From Deltaproteobacteria bacterium (GTDB lineage Bacteria > Desulfobacterota_B > Binatia > UBA9968), in assembly GCA_005879255.1 (NCBI GenBank), contig VBKY01000098.1:9176-73175 (forward strand): a stretch of DNA of 64,000 nucleotides. The letters are read 5' to 3'. The notes beneath the pieces were generated by a model. It worked only from the letters and a program-made list of their open reading frames with translations, ran no database searches and was not told where the DNA came from. Of this stretch, positions 17,837 through 26,827 are shown in pieces. The position numbers and the translations under genes are program-made. Position 1 is the stretch's first letter; each line of letters opens with the position of its first letter.

Positions 17837-18506
17837 GCTTTTGTCGGTAAAAAATTTGCACAAATCCTTCTTCGAAGGCGGCAGCGAAATCCATGTGTTG
17901 CGCGGGTTAAACCTCGACGTGGCCGAAGGCGAACGGCTGGCGGTGGTCGGCGAATCAGGCGTCGGGAAGAGCACATTGCTGCATGTCCTCGGCGCCCTGG
18001 ATCATCCGACCAGCGGCAAAATTTATTACGCCGGCAAAGAGCTTCCGTTAGGAGACGAAACCGCCTTGTGTCAGTTTCGCAATCGAGAGATCGGCTTTGT
18101 TTTTCAATTTCATTACCTGTTGCCGGATTTTTCTGCGCTGGAAAACGTCATGTTTCCCGCCTTGATTCAAGGCATCGACCGCGCTCAAGCTCAGCATGAG
18201 GCCGAGCAGTTACTGACTCTGGTCGGTTTGAAAGAGCGAATGAGCCATCGGCCGGGCAAGCTATCCGGGGGCGAGCAGCAGCGGGTGGCCGTGGCCCGGG
18301 CGGTGATCTTGAAGCCCAAGCTCGTTCTAGCCGACGAGCCCACCGGCTCCTTGGACTTGCGTATCGGCGAAGAGGTGCAAAATCTATTGTTTCGTCTCAA
18401 CGAGGAAAACCATATCGCGCTCATTGTAGCTACCCACAATCGACAATTTGCCGAAAAAATCGGTCGCTGCGTCGAGCTGACTGCCGGCGCGCTGAGATCG
18501 AATTGA
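17829..18506 (+). CDS. lolD: Lipoprotein export ATPase LolD
   Basis: 225-residue ABC ATPase. Walker A is GESGVGKST, signature is LSGGEQQRVAVARA, Walker B is LVLADEPTGSLD. This is the MacB/LolD subgroup. ATG 17829 lies inside the permease 3' end, so translation is coupled. It powers the adjacent LolC/E-type permease. Confidence 0.94.
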   Translation: MSELLSVKNLHKSFFEGGSEIHVLRGLNLDVAEGERLAVVGESGVGKSTLLHVLGALDHPTSGKIYYAGKELPLGDETALCQFRNREIGFVFQFHYLLPDFSALENVMFPALIQGIDRAQAQHEAEQLLTLVGLKERMSHRPGKLSGGEQQRVAVARAVILKPKLVLADEPTGSLDLRIGEEVQNLLFRLNEENHIALIVATHNRQFAEKIGRCVELTAGALRSN

Positions 18507-18597
18507 TAGCCACGGATTCTGCTTTACAAAAGTGGCGGTATTTGCTACAAAATCAGGAAATTTGACGCGCTCCGCGACAGGTTTTTCACAGGTGTCG

Positions 18598-21024
18598 ATG
18601 GAACCTTCCAAAACGAAAAAAGCTTTGATCATTTTGTCCTCCGCGCTTTGCCTGTTGTTATTGAGCTTCGGGTTTACCGCGCCGCTTCAGAGCCAAGAGA
18701 AAGTCATTCTGAAAGACATAAAAATCGCCGGCAATTTGCGGGTTGAAGACGATGGAATTCGCCTTCATCTGAAAAGCCGGACGGGAGAGCTGTTCGACCC
18801 GGCCGTTGTCGAGCAAGACGTTAAAGCGATATTTCGCATGGGATTTTTCGATGACGTTCAAGCCGAGCTTTCACCCGAAGGTGTTTTGACTTACGCGGTG
18901 AAAGAAAAGCCTTACATTCGCGAGGTGAAAATCCAGGGCGCTTCCCAGGTCTCGAAGGAGAAAATCGAATCGGCCTTTGGCATCGGTGCCAGGACGATCC
19001 TGGACCGCACCAAAGTCGCCGATGGGGTTGACAAAGTAAGGAAGCTTTACGGTGAGCAGGGTTACGTGAATGCGGTGATCGATCACGCGGTATCCGTCGA
19101 AGCCAGCAACCAGGCCGTGATTACCCTCGATATCAGCGAGGGCAACCGCCTCTTGATCAAAAAAGTATTGTTTGAAGGAAACAAAAATTTTTCCCAGGGC
19201 GAGCTTAAAGATCTGATCGCCACCAAAGAAGAATGGATCTTTTCCTTTATCACTAATCGCGGCGTATTGGATCGCGACATGCTGACCAACGATGTCGCGA
19301 TTCTGTCGAATCACTACAACGATCACGGTTACGTCGAACACAAGATCCAGGATCCGGTTATTTTGCGTGCGCGCGACGGACTGGAAGTGGTTTTCCGTAT
19401 CCAGGAAGGGCCGCAATATCGGGTCGGAAAGGTCGAGATCGGGGGCGAGCTGATTCAGGATGGCCGCCAGATGCTGCAATCGGTCAAGCTGACGACGGGT
19501 CAGATCTTTCGCGGCAGCCGCCTGCGCGAGGATGTCACCGCGCTGCAGGACATGTATTCGAACAAGGGGTTCGCGTTTGTTCAAGTCGATCCGATAACCA
19601 AAGTCAATGAGGGCGAAAAGAAAGTCGATGTCGCGCTGGTGATCACCAAAGGTCCGCCGGTGTATTTCAATCGGGTATTGGTGGCGGGAAACACCAAGAC
19701 TCGCGATAAAGTGGTGCGTCGCGAGTTGGTGACTAACGAACAGGAGCTTTATTCCGGGACAAAAATCACCCAGAGCCGCAATGCTCTCCAAAGGAGCGGC
19801 TATTTCGAGGATGTTCAGATCACCACAAAGAAAACCAATCAACCCGATACCCTCGACGTGTTGGTGGACGTCAAAGAGGGACCCACTGGAACGTTTCAGG
19901 TCGGCGGCGGATACAGCAGCGGCGACGGCTTCGTGTTCAATGCCAACGTCTCCGAGAAAAATCTCATGGGCAGAGGACAGGGAATCAGTGGTAATTTCAG
20001 TATTGGATCGAGCCGGCAAGACTTTATCCTCAGCGCCAGCGATCCGTATTTTAACGATTCGAAGATGTCCTTGGGCGTCGATGCATTCAATACAAAACGG
20101 GAATTCACCGATTTCAACGAGCGCAAAATCGGTTTCGGGGTGAATAGCAGTTATCCATTAAAAGATTATAAATTTCCATTTTTTGGCGGCGGCAAAGCCA
20201 GCGCAAACATCGGGTCAGATGAATTGGCGAGTAATCCCGCTCCCAGCGTCTGGGATTATATGCGTAGCGGGGTTTCCTACGATCTCACGCGGGAAACGAT
20301 CAGCGGAGTTTCGTCGACTGCGCCCGAGTCGATCAAAGCGGAAAAGGGCACTTCTTTGACCAGCGCCGTCACTCCCGGCATCACCTACGACAGCCGGGAC
20401 CACTTTTTCGCACCGACAGAAGGAACCAAATCCGGCTTCTCCGTGAAGATGGCCGGTCTTGGCGGTGACTCGCGGTTTATCAAGACAGATTTAAGCGGGC
20501 GCTGGCATTATCCGCTACTCAAGGACCCGAAATGGGGTGGAAATTGGGTCTTGGCCCTGGGCGGACAGCTCGGTTATGGAATCGGTTTGGCGGAACGAAA
20601 TAGCGGCAACAAGGATCTGCCACTTTTCGAGCGTTACTTTCTCGGGGGAATCAATTCCATTCGTGGGTTTGCTGAGCGAAGCATAGGCCCACGCCAGCCA
20701 TCGAATTGCAAAGTTCCAGAGGGCGGAACAGACCCGGTGTGTCATTCGACCGATGTCGTCGGCGGCGACAAGGCGATGGTTCTAAACACCGAATTGCTGT
20801 TTCCGATCATGGAGCAGTACGGCCTGCGCGGGGTAGCATTTTTCGACATGGGCAGTTCGTTCAGCGACTCGTTTAGCTTCAATGAATTAAGGCGGTCGGT
20901 TGGCGCTGGTGTTCGCTGGATGTCACCTTTCGGTCCCTTGCGCGTCGAGCTTGGTTTCCCGCTCAACAAACAGCCCCACGATGAAACGTCGGTGCTCGGC
21001 TTCTCTATCGGCAGTCAACCGTAA
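18598..21024 (+). CDS. bamA: Outer membrane protein assembly factor BamA
   Basis: 808 residues from ATG 18598. Signal peptide at residues 1-32 (KKALIILSSALCLLLLSFG, cleavage probably after LQSQ). Five POTRA domains span about 35-390 (for example VILKDIKIAGNLRVEDDGI). The 16-strand Omp85 barrel follows, with IRGF, the conserved loop-6 motif, in GGINSIRGFAER near 680. The C-terminus ends SVLGFSIGSQP, without the usual terminal aromatic residue. Upstream in-frame GTGs (18532, 18592) are possible, but only 18598 gives a standard signal peptide. BamA inserts barrel proteins into the outer membrane. Confidence 0.96.
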   Translation: MEPSKTKKALIILSSALCLLLLSFGFTAPLQSQEKVILKDIKIAGNLRVEDDGIRLHLKSRTGELFDPAVVEQDVKAIFRMGFFDDVQAELSPEGVLTYAVKEKPYIREVKIQGASQVSKEKIESAFGIGARTILDRTKVADGVDKVRKLYGEQGYVNAVIDHAVSVEASNQAVITLDISEGNRLLIKKVLFEGNKNFSQGELKDLIATKEEWIFSFITNRGVLDRDMLTNDVAILSNHYNDHGYVEHKIQDPVILRARDGLEVVFRIQEGPQYRVGKVEIGGELIQDGRQMLQSVKLTTGQIFRGSRLREDVTALQDMYSNKGFAFVQVDPITKVNEGEKKVDVALVITKGPPVYFNRVLVAGNTKTRDKVVRRELVTNEQELYSGTKITQSRNALQRSGYFEDVQITTKKTNQPDTLDVLVDVKEGPTGTFQVGGGYSSGDGFVFNANVSEKNLMGRGQGISGNFSIGSSRQDFILSASDPYFNDSKMSLGVDAFNTKREFTDFNERKIGFGVNSSYPLKDYKFPFFGGGKASANIGSDELASNPAPSVWDYMRSGVSYDLTRETISGVSSTAPESIKAEKGTSLTSAVTPGITYDSRDHFFAPTEGTKSGFSVKMAGLGGDSRFIKTDLSGRWHYPLLKDPKWGGNWVLALGGQLGYGIGLAERNSGNKDLPLFERYFLGGINSIRGFAERSIGPRQPSNCKVPEGGTDPVCHSTDVVGGDKAMVLNTELLFPIMEQYGLRGVAFFDMGSSFSDSFSFNELRRSVGAGVRWMSPFGPLRVELGFPLNKQPHDETSVLGFSIGSQP

Positions 21025-21072
21025 AGGAACTGCCATTCCTAAGTTTTCTAAAGACAATTACCGGAGGTTTGC

Positions 21073-21582
21073 GTGAAGTACTGGCTGGTCGTCGGGATGC
21101 TGGTTGTTTCTTGTTCCGTGGCATTGGCGCAGGAACGGATTAAAATCGGATTTATCGATATTCAACGAATCATTGCTGAGTCGCAAGCCGGAAAAAAGGC
21201 CAAAGATCGCTTTCAGGCGCAGGTAAAGAAAGCCGAGACCGATGTGCAAAAGGAACGGCAGGATCTTGAGCGATTGAAGAGCGACTTAGATAAAAAAGGT
21301 CCACTTTTAAAAGAGGAGGAGCGGCGCAATCTCGAAGCGGATTTTCAAAAGCGATCGGTCAGCCTACAGCGCACCATGGGCGATTACCAGCAGGACTTGC
21401 AGCGGAAAAATAACGAGATGATGGCGGAAATTCTCAAGGAGCTCGAACAGGTCGTCACTGAAATAGGAAAGGCGGAGAAATTTACGCTCATTCTTGAGCG
21501 CTCGCAGATTTTGTACAGCGATCAAGCAACCGATATCACGAGTCGGGTGATAGAAGTTTACAATAGTCGGGTGAAGAAATAA
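21073..21582 (+). CDS. skp: OmpH/Skp family periplasmic chaperone
   Basis: 169 residues from GTG 21073 after GGAGG. Signal peptide KYWLVVGMLVVSCSVALA is followed by GFIDIQRIIAESQAGKKA, the Skp family opening, and a long charged coiled coil (about 45-115) forming the two-tentacle chaperone arm. It carries unfolded outer-membrane proteins to BamA. It lies between bamA and lpxD, its usual place, and its stop abuts the lpxD start. Confidence 0.94.
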   Translation: MKYWLVVGMLVVSCSVALAQERIKIGFIDIQRIIAESQAGKKAKDRFQAQVKKAETDVQKERQDLERLKSDLDKKGPLLKEEERRNLEADFQKRSVSLQRTMGDYQQDLQRKNNEMMAEILKELEQVVTEIGKAEKFTLILERSQILYSDQATDITSRVIEVYNSRVKK

Positions 21583-22662
21583 GTGGTGACAAGCAAAACG
21601 CTCAGTGAACTCGCCCGTTATGTCGGCGGAAAGGTCATCGGAGACGGCAGCGTCGTTATTCACAAAATTGCAGCCATAGACGAAGCAATCCCAGGGGAAA
21701 TCACTTTTCTTACCCATCGGCGCTATCAACAATTCTTATCACAATGTCGGGCCAGCGCCGTGATTGTCGGCCCCGGCGTGGTCAGCGACGTTGAAACTGG
21801 ATCAAGGTTAAACTATATCGAGACCCCTAACCCTTACGTCGCCTTCGCGAAGGTCCTGCAACTTTTCTCCCCCGCGCCGCAATTTAACCGCACCGTTAGC
21901 CCAGAGTCCCATATCGAAATAAGCGCAATCCTGGGCGAAAGCGTGACGATTTTCCCCAATGCCTTTGTCGGCCCGCGCGTACGGATCGGCACGGGTACGG
22001 TAATTTTCCCGGGGGTGTTTCTCGGGGAAGAAGTACAGGTCGGTGCGCAATGCGTGCTTCATCCCAATGTCGTCGTGCGAGAGGGGTGCCGTCTGGGGGA
22101 CCGGGTCATTCTTCACGCGGGCGTGGTTATCGGTAGCGATGGTTTTGGCTACGCCGGCAGCGGTGATCAACGCGTCAAGATTCCCCAAACAGGGATCGTG
22201 GTGGTCGAGGACGATGTCGAAATCGGTGCAAACACCACCGTCGACCGGGCAACCCTCGGAAGAACCGTGATCTCGCGCGGCGTAAAGATCGATAATCTAG
22301 TTCAAATCGCGCACAACGTCATTATCGGCGAGCATTCGATAATCGCGGCGCAGGCGGGGATCGCCGGCAGCACTCGGATCGGCAAAAACGTTACGCTTGC
22401 GGGACAGGTGGGAGTGGTCAATCACGTTCAAATCGGTGACGGAGCAATGATCGGCCCGCAATCCGGAATTCCCAAGTCGGTTCCTGCGGGGGCGATTCTC
22501 TCGGGAGGGATCGCGGCTGCGCCGCACCATGAATGGTTGAAGGTCATGACGCTTTTACCCCAACTACCGATGCTCTGGAGGACTGTGCGGAGCTTGGAGA
22601 AACGCGTCGCGCAGATCCTCAAGGGGGGTGAAAAGGAGCTCGATAGCGATGCTGGACGTTAA
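21583..22662 (+). CDS. lpxD: UDP-3-O-acylglucosamine N-acyltransferase LpxD
   Basis: 359 residues from GTG 21583, immediately after the skp stop. The N-terminal uridine-binding domain (about 1-100) is followed by a left-handed beta-helix of hexapeptide repeats (about 105-310). [14 protein letters not shown] near 180 and [15 protein letters not shown] near 240, which carries the catalytic histidine, are LpxD signatures. It adds the second hydroxyacyl chain in lipid A synthesis. It overlaps fabZ by 14 bp. Confidence 0.95.
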   Translation: MVTSKTLSELARYVGGKVIGDGSVVIHKIAAIDEAIPGEITFLTHRRYQQFLSQCRASAVIVGPGVVSDVETGSRLNYIETPNPYVAFAKVLQLFSPAPQFNRTVSPESHIEISAILGESVTIFPNAFVGPRVRIGTGTVIFPGVFLGEEVQVGAQCVLHPNVVVREGCRLGDRVILHAGVVIGSDGFGYAGSGDQRVKIPQTGIVVVEDDVEIGANTTVDRATLGRTVISRGVKIDNLVQIAHNVIIGEHSIIAAQAGIAGSTRIGKNVTLAGQVGVVNHVQIGDGAMIGPQSGIPKSVPAGAILSGGIAAAPHHEWLKVMTLLPQLPMLWRTVRSLEKRVAQILKGGEKELDSDAGR

Positions 22663-23077
22663 AGAAATCCTCAATTACATCCCTCATCGTTACCCCTTTC
22701 TCTTGGTCGATCGGATCGTCGAAATTCACGGCGAAGATAAAATCGTCGGGATCAAAAACGTAACGTTTAACGAGAATTTTTTTCAAGGCCATTTCCCCAA
22801 CCGGCCGGTAATGCCCGGTGTGCTCATCTGCGAGGCAATGGCCCAAGTTGGAGCGATTTTTGCCCACAACGCCCGCGGCGGCAGGAACGACCACAAAGTT
22901 TTCATGCTGACAGGGCTCGATAACGTAAAATTTAAACGTCCCGTTGAGCCTGGTGATCAATTGCGTATGGAGCTTACCATCGTGAAGCGGCGCGGCACTT
23001 TCTGGAAGATGCAAGGCGTGGCGACGGTCGATGGAAAATTGGTCGCGCAGGCGGAAATCTCCGCCATGGAAGTATAA
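22649..23077 (+). CDS. fabZ: 3-hydroxyacyl-ACP dehydratase FabZ
   Basis: 142 residues from ATG 22649, with AAGGAG 10 bases upstream. Hot-dog fold motifs: [14 protein letters not shown] at the N-terminus and [20 protein letters not shown] near residue 47, holding the catalytic His and Glu. It dehydrates 3-hydroxyacyl-ACP and competes with LpxA/LpxD for the same substrates; clustering with both is typical. Confidence 0.96.
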   Translation: MLDVKEILNYIPHRYPFLLVDRIVEIHGEDKIVGIKNVTFNENFFQGHFPNRPVMPGVLICEAMAQVGAIFAHNARGGRNDHKVFMLTGLDNVKFKRPVEPGDQLRMELTIVKRRGTFWKMQGVATVDGKLVAQAEISAMEV

Positions 23078-23101
23078 TTGGCGTGAGGAGCGCCTCTCGA
23101 C

Positions 23102-23878
23102 ATGAGCAATGTGCATCCGACCGCGATCGTCGATTCGCGTGCCGAATTGGACAGCAGCGTGGAAGTGGGCCCGTATTGCCTTCTTGGCGCGGGGGTAAAA
23201 ATCGGCAAAGAGAGCAAAATTCACTCGCATGCGGTCATTCAAGGGCGAACGACGTTGGGCGAGGGCAATGAGGTTTTTCCGTTCGCCACAATCGGATCCA
23301 TCCCGCAAGATCTCAAATATAAGGGAGAGCCGAGCGAGCTTTTGATCGGCAACCGTAACACGATCCGGGAGTACGTATCGCTCAACCCGGGCACCGCCGG
23401 CGGTGGCATGGTGACGCGTGTGGGCGACCGAAATCTCTTGATGATGTATTGCCACATCGCCCATGATTGCATTATCGGCAACCACAATGTGATTGCTAAC
23501 GGCGCGACACTTGGCGGCCACGTGGTGATCGAGGACTTCGTGATCGTCGGCGGCTTGGTGGGCATTCATCAGTTCGTGAAAATCGGCACAGGCGCGATCC
23601 TGGGCGCCGGTTCGATGGTCTCCAAGGACGTGCCGCCCTACTGTAATGCCACGGGCGACCGCGCTAGGCTGCGCGGGCTGAATGTCGAAGGACTGAAACG
23701 GCGGGGTTTCCAAAAATCGGTTATCGAAGCGATCCACAAAGCATACCGGATCGCCTTTCAATCCAGGCTTAAAACCGATGACGCCTTAAAAAAAATCCGT
23801 CAGGAAATGGCTGCTATTCCCGAAGTCGAAAGATTCGTTTCCTTTATAGCCGAGTCGCAACGCGGGGTTTGTCGCTAA
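23102..23878 (+). CDS. lpxA: UDP-N-acetylglucosamine acyltransferase LpxA
   Basis: 258 residues. The opening SNVHPTAIVDSRAELDSSV starts the hexapeptide beta-helix. CHIAHDCIIGNHNVIANG near 118 carries the catalytic histidine, and LVGIHQFVKIGTGAILGAGS near 150 is typical LpxA. The C-terminal helical domain (RGFQKSVIEAIHKAYRI) is complete. It catalyses the first step of lipid A synthesis. Confidence 0.96.
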   Translation: MSNVHPTAIVDSRAELDSSVEVGPYCLLGAGVKIGKESKIHSHAVIQGRTTLGEGNEVFPFATIGSIPQDLKYKGEPSELLIGNRNTIREYVSLNPGTAGGGMVTRVGDRNLLMMYCHIAHDCIIGNHNVIANGATLGGHVVIEDFVIVGGLVGIHQFVKIGTGAILGAGSMVSKDVPPYCNATGDRARLRGLNVEGLKRRGFQKSVIEAIHKAYRIAFQSRLKTDDALKKIRQEMAAIPEVERFVSFIAESQRGVCR

Positions 23879-23932
23879 ATTCTACGCCATGCCGATCATC
23901 GGCGCGTTGGGCCACTGTCGTCTGTTTCCGTT

Positions 23933-24739
23933 GTGAAAAAGCTCGGATTAATCGCGGGCAATGGAAAATTTCCTTTGATCTTTGCCGAAGAGGCAAAGCG
24001 CCGAGGCTATTCTGTGATCGCCGTAGCCCACCGAGGTGAAAGCGACGAGGCGATCGAGAAAATCGCCGATGAGATCACGTGGGTTTACGTCGGGCAACTG
24101 GGCAAGATTATCGCCGCGTTTCACCGCGCTGGAGTGACCGAGGCGGTCATGGCGGGCGGGATCCGCAAGGTCAAGCTCTTTGGCAATTTCCGACCCGATC
24201 TGCGCGGGGCGCGCTTCTTGGCAAAGATCAAGAGTCGGGAGGACGATGCGCTGTTGCGCGGCATCGCCGATGAGCTCGCAGCGGAAGGGATCCGGATTTT
24301 GGAATCGACTCTTTGTTTATCCCACATCATTGCCGCCGAGGGCGTCTTGACCAAACGGGCACCACTTCAGAAGGAATGGGTGGATGTTAAATTGGGCTTT
24401 CGCGCCGCCAAAGAAATTGGCCGCTTAGGAATCGGCCAAACCGTGGTGGTGAAGAATCGCGTGGTGGTAGCGGTTGAGGCCGTGGAAGGAACAGATGCAG
24501 CAATTCAACGGGGGGGAACGCTGGCCCGGTCGGGTTGTGTCGTGGTCAAAGTGAGTAAGCCGCAACAGGACCTTCGCTTCGACGTACCGGCCGTCGGTAT
24601 CGACACCGTCGAGAATCTCCACAAAGCCGGTGGAACGGTCTTGGCCGTGGAAGCCGGGAAGACGATTTTGCTACAAAAAGAGAGCTTCTTGCGCCAAGCC
24701 GATGACTACGGAATTTCCGTGGTCGGCGTCAGCGACTGA
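23933..24739 (+). CDS. lpxI: UDP-2,3-diacylglucosamine pyrophosphatase LpxI
   Basis: 268 residues from GTG 23933. [19 protein letters not shown] at the start, [11 protein letters not shown] near 75 and [16 protein letters not shown] near 185 identify LpxI, the enzyme that replaces LpxH in many non-gamma proteobacteria. It hydrolyses UDP-2,3-diacylglucosamine to lipid X. No LpxH-type gene is seen in the window. Confidence 0.95.
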   Translation: MKKLGLIAGNGKFPLIFAEEAKRRGYSVIAVAHRGESDEAIEKIADEITWVYVGQLGKIIAAFHRAGVTEAVMAGGIRKVKLFGNFRPDLRGARFLAKIKSREDDALLRGIADELAAEGIRILESTLCLSHIIAAEGVLTKRAPLQKEWVDVKLGFRAAKEIGRLGIGQTVVVKNRVVVAVEAVEGTDAAIQRGGTLARSGCVVVKVSKPQQDLRFDVPAVGIDTVENLHKAGGTVLAVEAGKTILLQKESFLRQADDYGISVVGVSD

Positions 24740-24752
24740 ATTTGGCTTGCTT

Positions 24753-25645
24753 ATGGCAGAAAGCAATATCACGGCGGCGGTTGTTGGCGTCGGCTACCTC
24801 GGTAAATTCCATGCGGAAAAGTATGCGGCGTCGGAAAAGGTCGAACTTGTTGCCGTGGTCGATATCGATGAGCAGCGCGCCAATGAGGTTGGCGGCTCCG
24901 TCGGCGCCGCGGCGCTGACGGATTACCGCCGGTTGTTTGGTCGAGTGCAGTGCGTCAGTATCGCGGTACCGACCCGTTTTCATTATAGAGTGGCGCGTGA
25001 TTTCATCGAAGCCGGCATCGATGTATTGGTTGAAAAGCCGCTCACGGCAGACATTACCGAAGCACGGGCGCTGGTGGCGGCCGCGCAGGCGACAACCCGG
25101 CGATTCGCCGGCTGGAAGGGACCATTAGAGAGCCCAAGTTCGTCGAGTGTCATCGCTTGGCTCCGTTCGTGGAGCGCGGCACTGATGTCGATGTGGTGTT
25201 GGATCTCATGATCCATGACATCGACATTATCGCGAGCTTGGTCCGCTCGCCGGTGCAACGGGTCGAAGCGGTGGGCGTACCTGTTCTGACCGACAAGCCG
25301 GACATCGCCAATGCACGAATCAATTTCGCCAATGGCTGTATTGCAAACGTGACATCGAGCCGCGTTTCGCTCAAGCGCGAACGAAAAATAAGATTCTTCC
25401 AGCCGGATGCTTATATCTCGATCGATTATGACCAGCGCCGGGCGCAAATCTATCACAAGCCTGCCCCGGGAGCCGGTTGGCTCGACATTCGCGCCGAAAA
25501 CATCGAAATTAAAGACGGCGATGCGCTGGCCGATGAAATCAATTCCTTTGTTGACTGCGTGCGCGCGCGAACGTTGCCGGTGGTGGGCGGAGCGGACGGA
25601 TTGAGGGCTCTCGAAATTGCCTCGATGATCAGTTCACAGCTGTGA
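24753..25645 (+). pseudogene. Gfo/Idh/MocA oxidoreductase of the lpx cluster, broken by a short deletion
   Basis: The N-terminal Rossmann domain is read from ATG 24753 ([20 protein letters not shown], then [20 protein letters not shown]). From about 25091 the family sequence continues in another frame ([19 protein letters not shown], then DLMIHDIDI) to the stop at 25645. Relatives have a VGHxERFNPA block here; only the NPA part remains, so roughly 10-12 codons are missing and the frame changes. The rest is intact to the end. Relatives sit between lpxA/lpxI and lpxB in other genomes, and some (GnnA) make amino-sugar precursors of lipid A; no GnnB-type aminotransferase is seen here. Confidence 0.85.
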
Positions 25646-25672
25646 CACGAGCTGTGGTCGCTAATTTACATT

Positions 25673-26812
25673 GTGACAGCGGTTGGAAAAGAAATTATGC
25701 TGGTGGTCGGCGAGGCTTCAGGCGACGCGCATGGCGCACAGTTGGTCGACGCACTGCATCGACGCGATGCGGCGTTAAAGGTCTTTGGCGTTGCCGGAGA
25801 GCAATTGGAGCGGACGAATTTCGAGGCGCTGTTTAGCGTGGCTCATCTAACCGGCATGGGACTCGTCGAGTTGGCCGGCAATCTCAAGAATCTGTGGCGT
25901 GCTTACGCTCTTCTCAAGCGTGCTTTGAAGGAACGGCGCCCCAGCCTTCTAGTCTTGATCGATTTTCCCGAGTTCAATCTACGTTTAGCGCGGCTCGCCA
26001 AGTCGTTGCGTATTCCGGTTTTATACTACGTCAGCCCGCAGATCTGGGCGTGGCGCCGAGGCCGAGTTCACCAAATTGCTCGATGGGTCGATCACATGGC
26101 GGTTATCTTTCCGTTCGAGGTCCCCTTTTACGAACGACATGGGGTTAAAGTTTCCTTCGTCGGGCATCCGCTCTTGGAAATGGTTCAAGTCAAGCAAGGT
26201 CGGGATGCGATTTTGGCCAAGTGCGGGCTCGATCCAAGCAAACCAGTGATTGCACTCTTACCCGGAAGCCGGCACGCCGAGGTGAGCCGCCATCTGCCGG
26301 TAATGCGCGATGCCGCAGTCCGGTTGAGCCAGGAACGGGACATCCAGTTTTTTTGCGTACGTGCGAGCACTATTAACGGAGCGGAGATCGAATCGGCGCT
26401 GCGACACCCGGCGCTCCAAATACCTGTTGTCGAAGAGGACCGTTACGACGCGATCCACGCCGCCGATCTGGTATGGACCGCCTCAGGCACGGCGACCCTG
26501 GAAATCGCATTACTCGGTAGACCTATGATCATCATTTATCGATTGTCGTGGCTTACCTATCACCTGGCTCGTCTGCTGGTGAGCGTGGATCATATCGGTA
26601 TGGTAAATTTGATAGCAGGGGAGAGACTCGTGTCTGAGCTGATTCAAAATGACGCGAATCCCGTGCGGCTAGTCGAGGAAAGTCGGGTCCTGCTCGATAA
26701 TCGAGAGGTTCGTTCCCGCATCATCGACAAGATGTCGAAGCTGCGTGAGCGCTTGGGCTCGCCCGGCGCAGCGCAACGCGTCGCCGACCTTGCGCTCGCG
26801 ATGATGGCTTAG
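25673..26812 (+). CDS. lpxB: Lipid-A-disaccharide synthase LpxB
   Basis: 379 residues from GTG 25673; ATG 25697 is an alternative that would remove part of the first beta strand. MLVVGEASGDAHGAQL, YVSPQIWAWRRGRVHQI near 120, LLPGSRHAEVSRHLPVM near 195 and TASGTATLEIALLGRPMI near 270 are LpxB signatures. It joins lipid X and UDP-diacylglucosamine. It directly follows the broken Gfo/Idh gene. Confidence 0.95.
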   Translation: MTAVGKEIMLVVGEASGDAHGAQLVDALHRRDAALKVFGVAGEQLERTNFEALFSVAHLTGMGLVELAGNLKNLWRAYALLKRALKERRPSLLVLIDFPEFNLRLARLAKSLRIPVLYYVSPQIWAWRRGRVHQIARWVDHMAVIFPFEVPFYERHGVKVSFVGHPLLEMVQVKQGRDAILAKCGLDPSKPVIALLPGSRHAEVSRHLPVMRDAAVRLSQERDIQFFCVRASTINGAEIESALRHPALQIPVVEEDRYDAIHAADLVWTASGTATLEIALLGRPMIIIYRLSWLTYHLARLLVSVDHIGMVNLIAGERLVSELIQNDANPVRLVEESRVLLDNREVRSRIIDKMSKLRERLGSPGAAQRVADLALAMMA

Positions 26813-26827
26813 GAAGGCCTATGTACA

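Noticed and set aside
18871..20019. Long minus-strand open frame opposite bamA
   Set aside because: It is the complement of a conserved coding gene, with no independent domain or ribosome binding site.
22619..23761. Long minus-strand open frame opposite fabZ and lpxA
   Set aside because: Shadow of two well-supported genes; no recognisable product.
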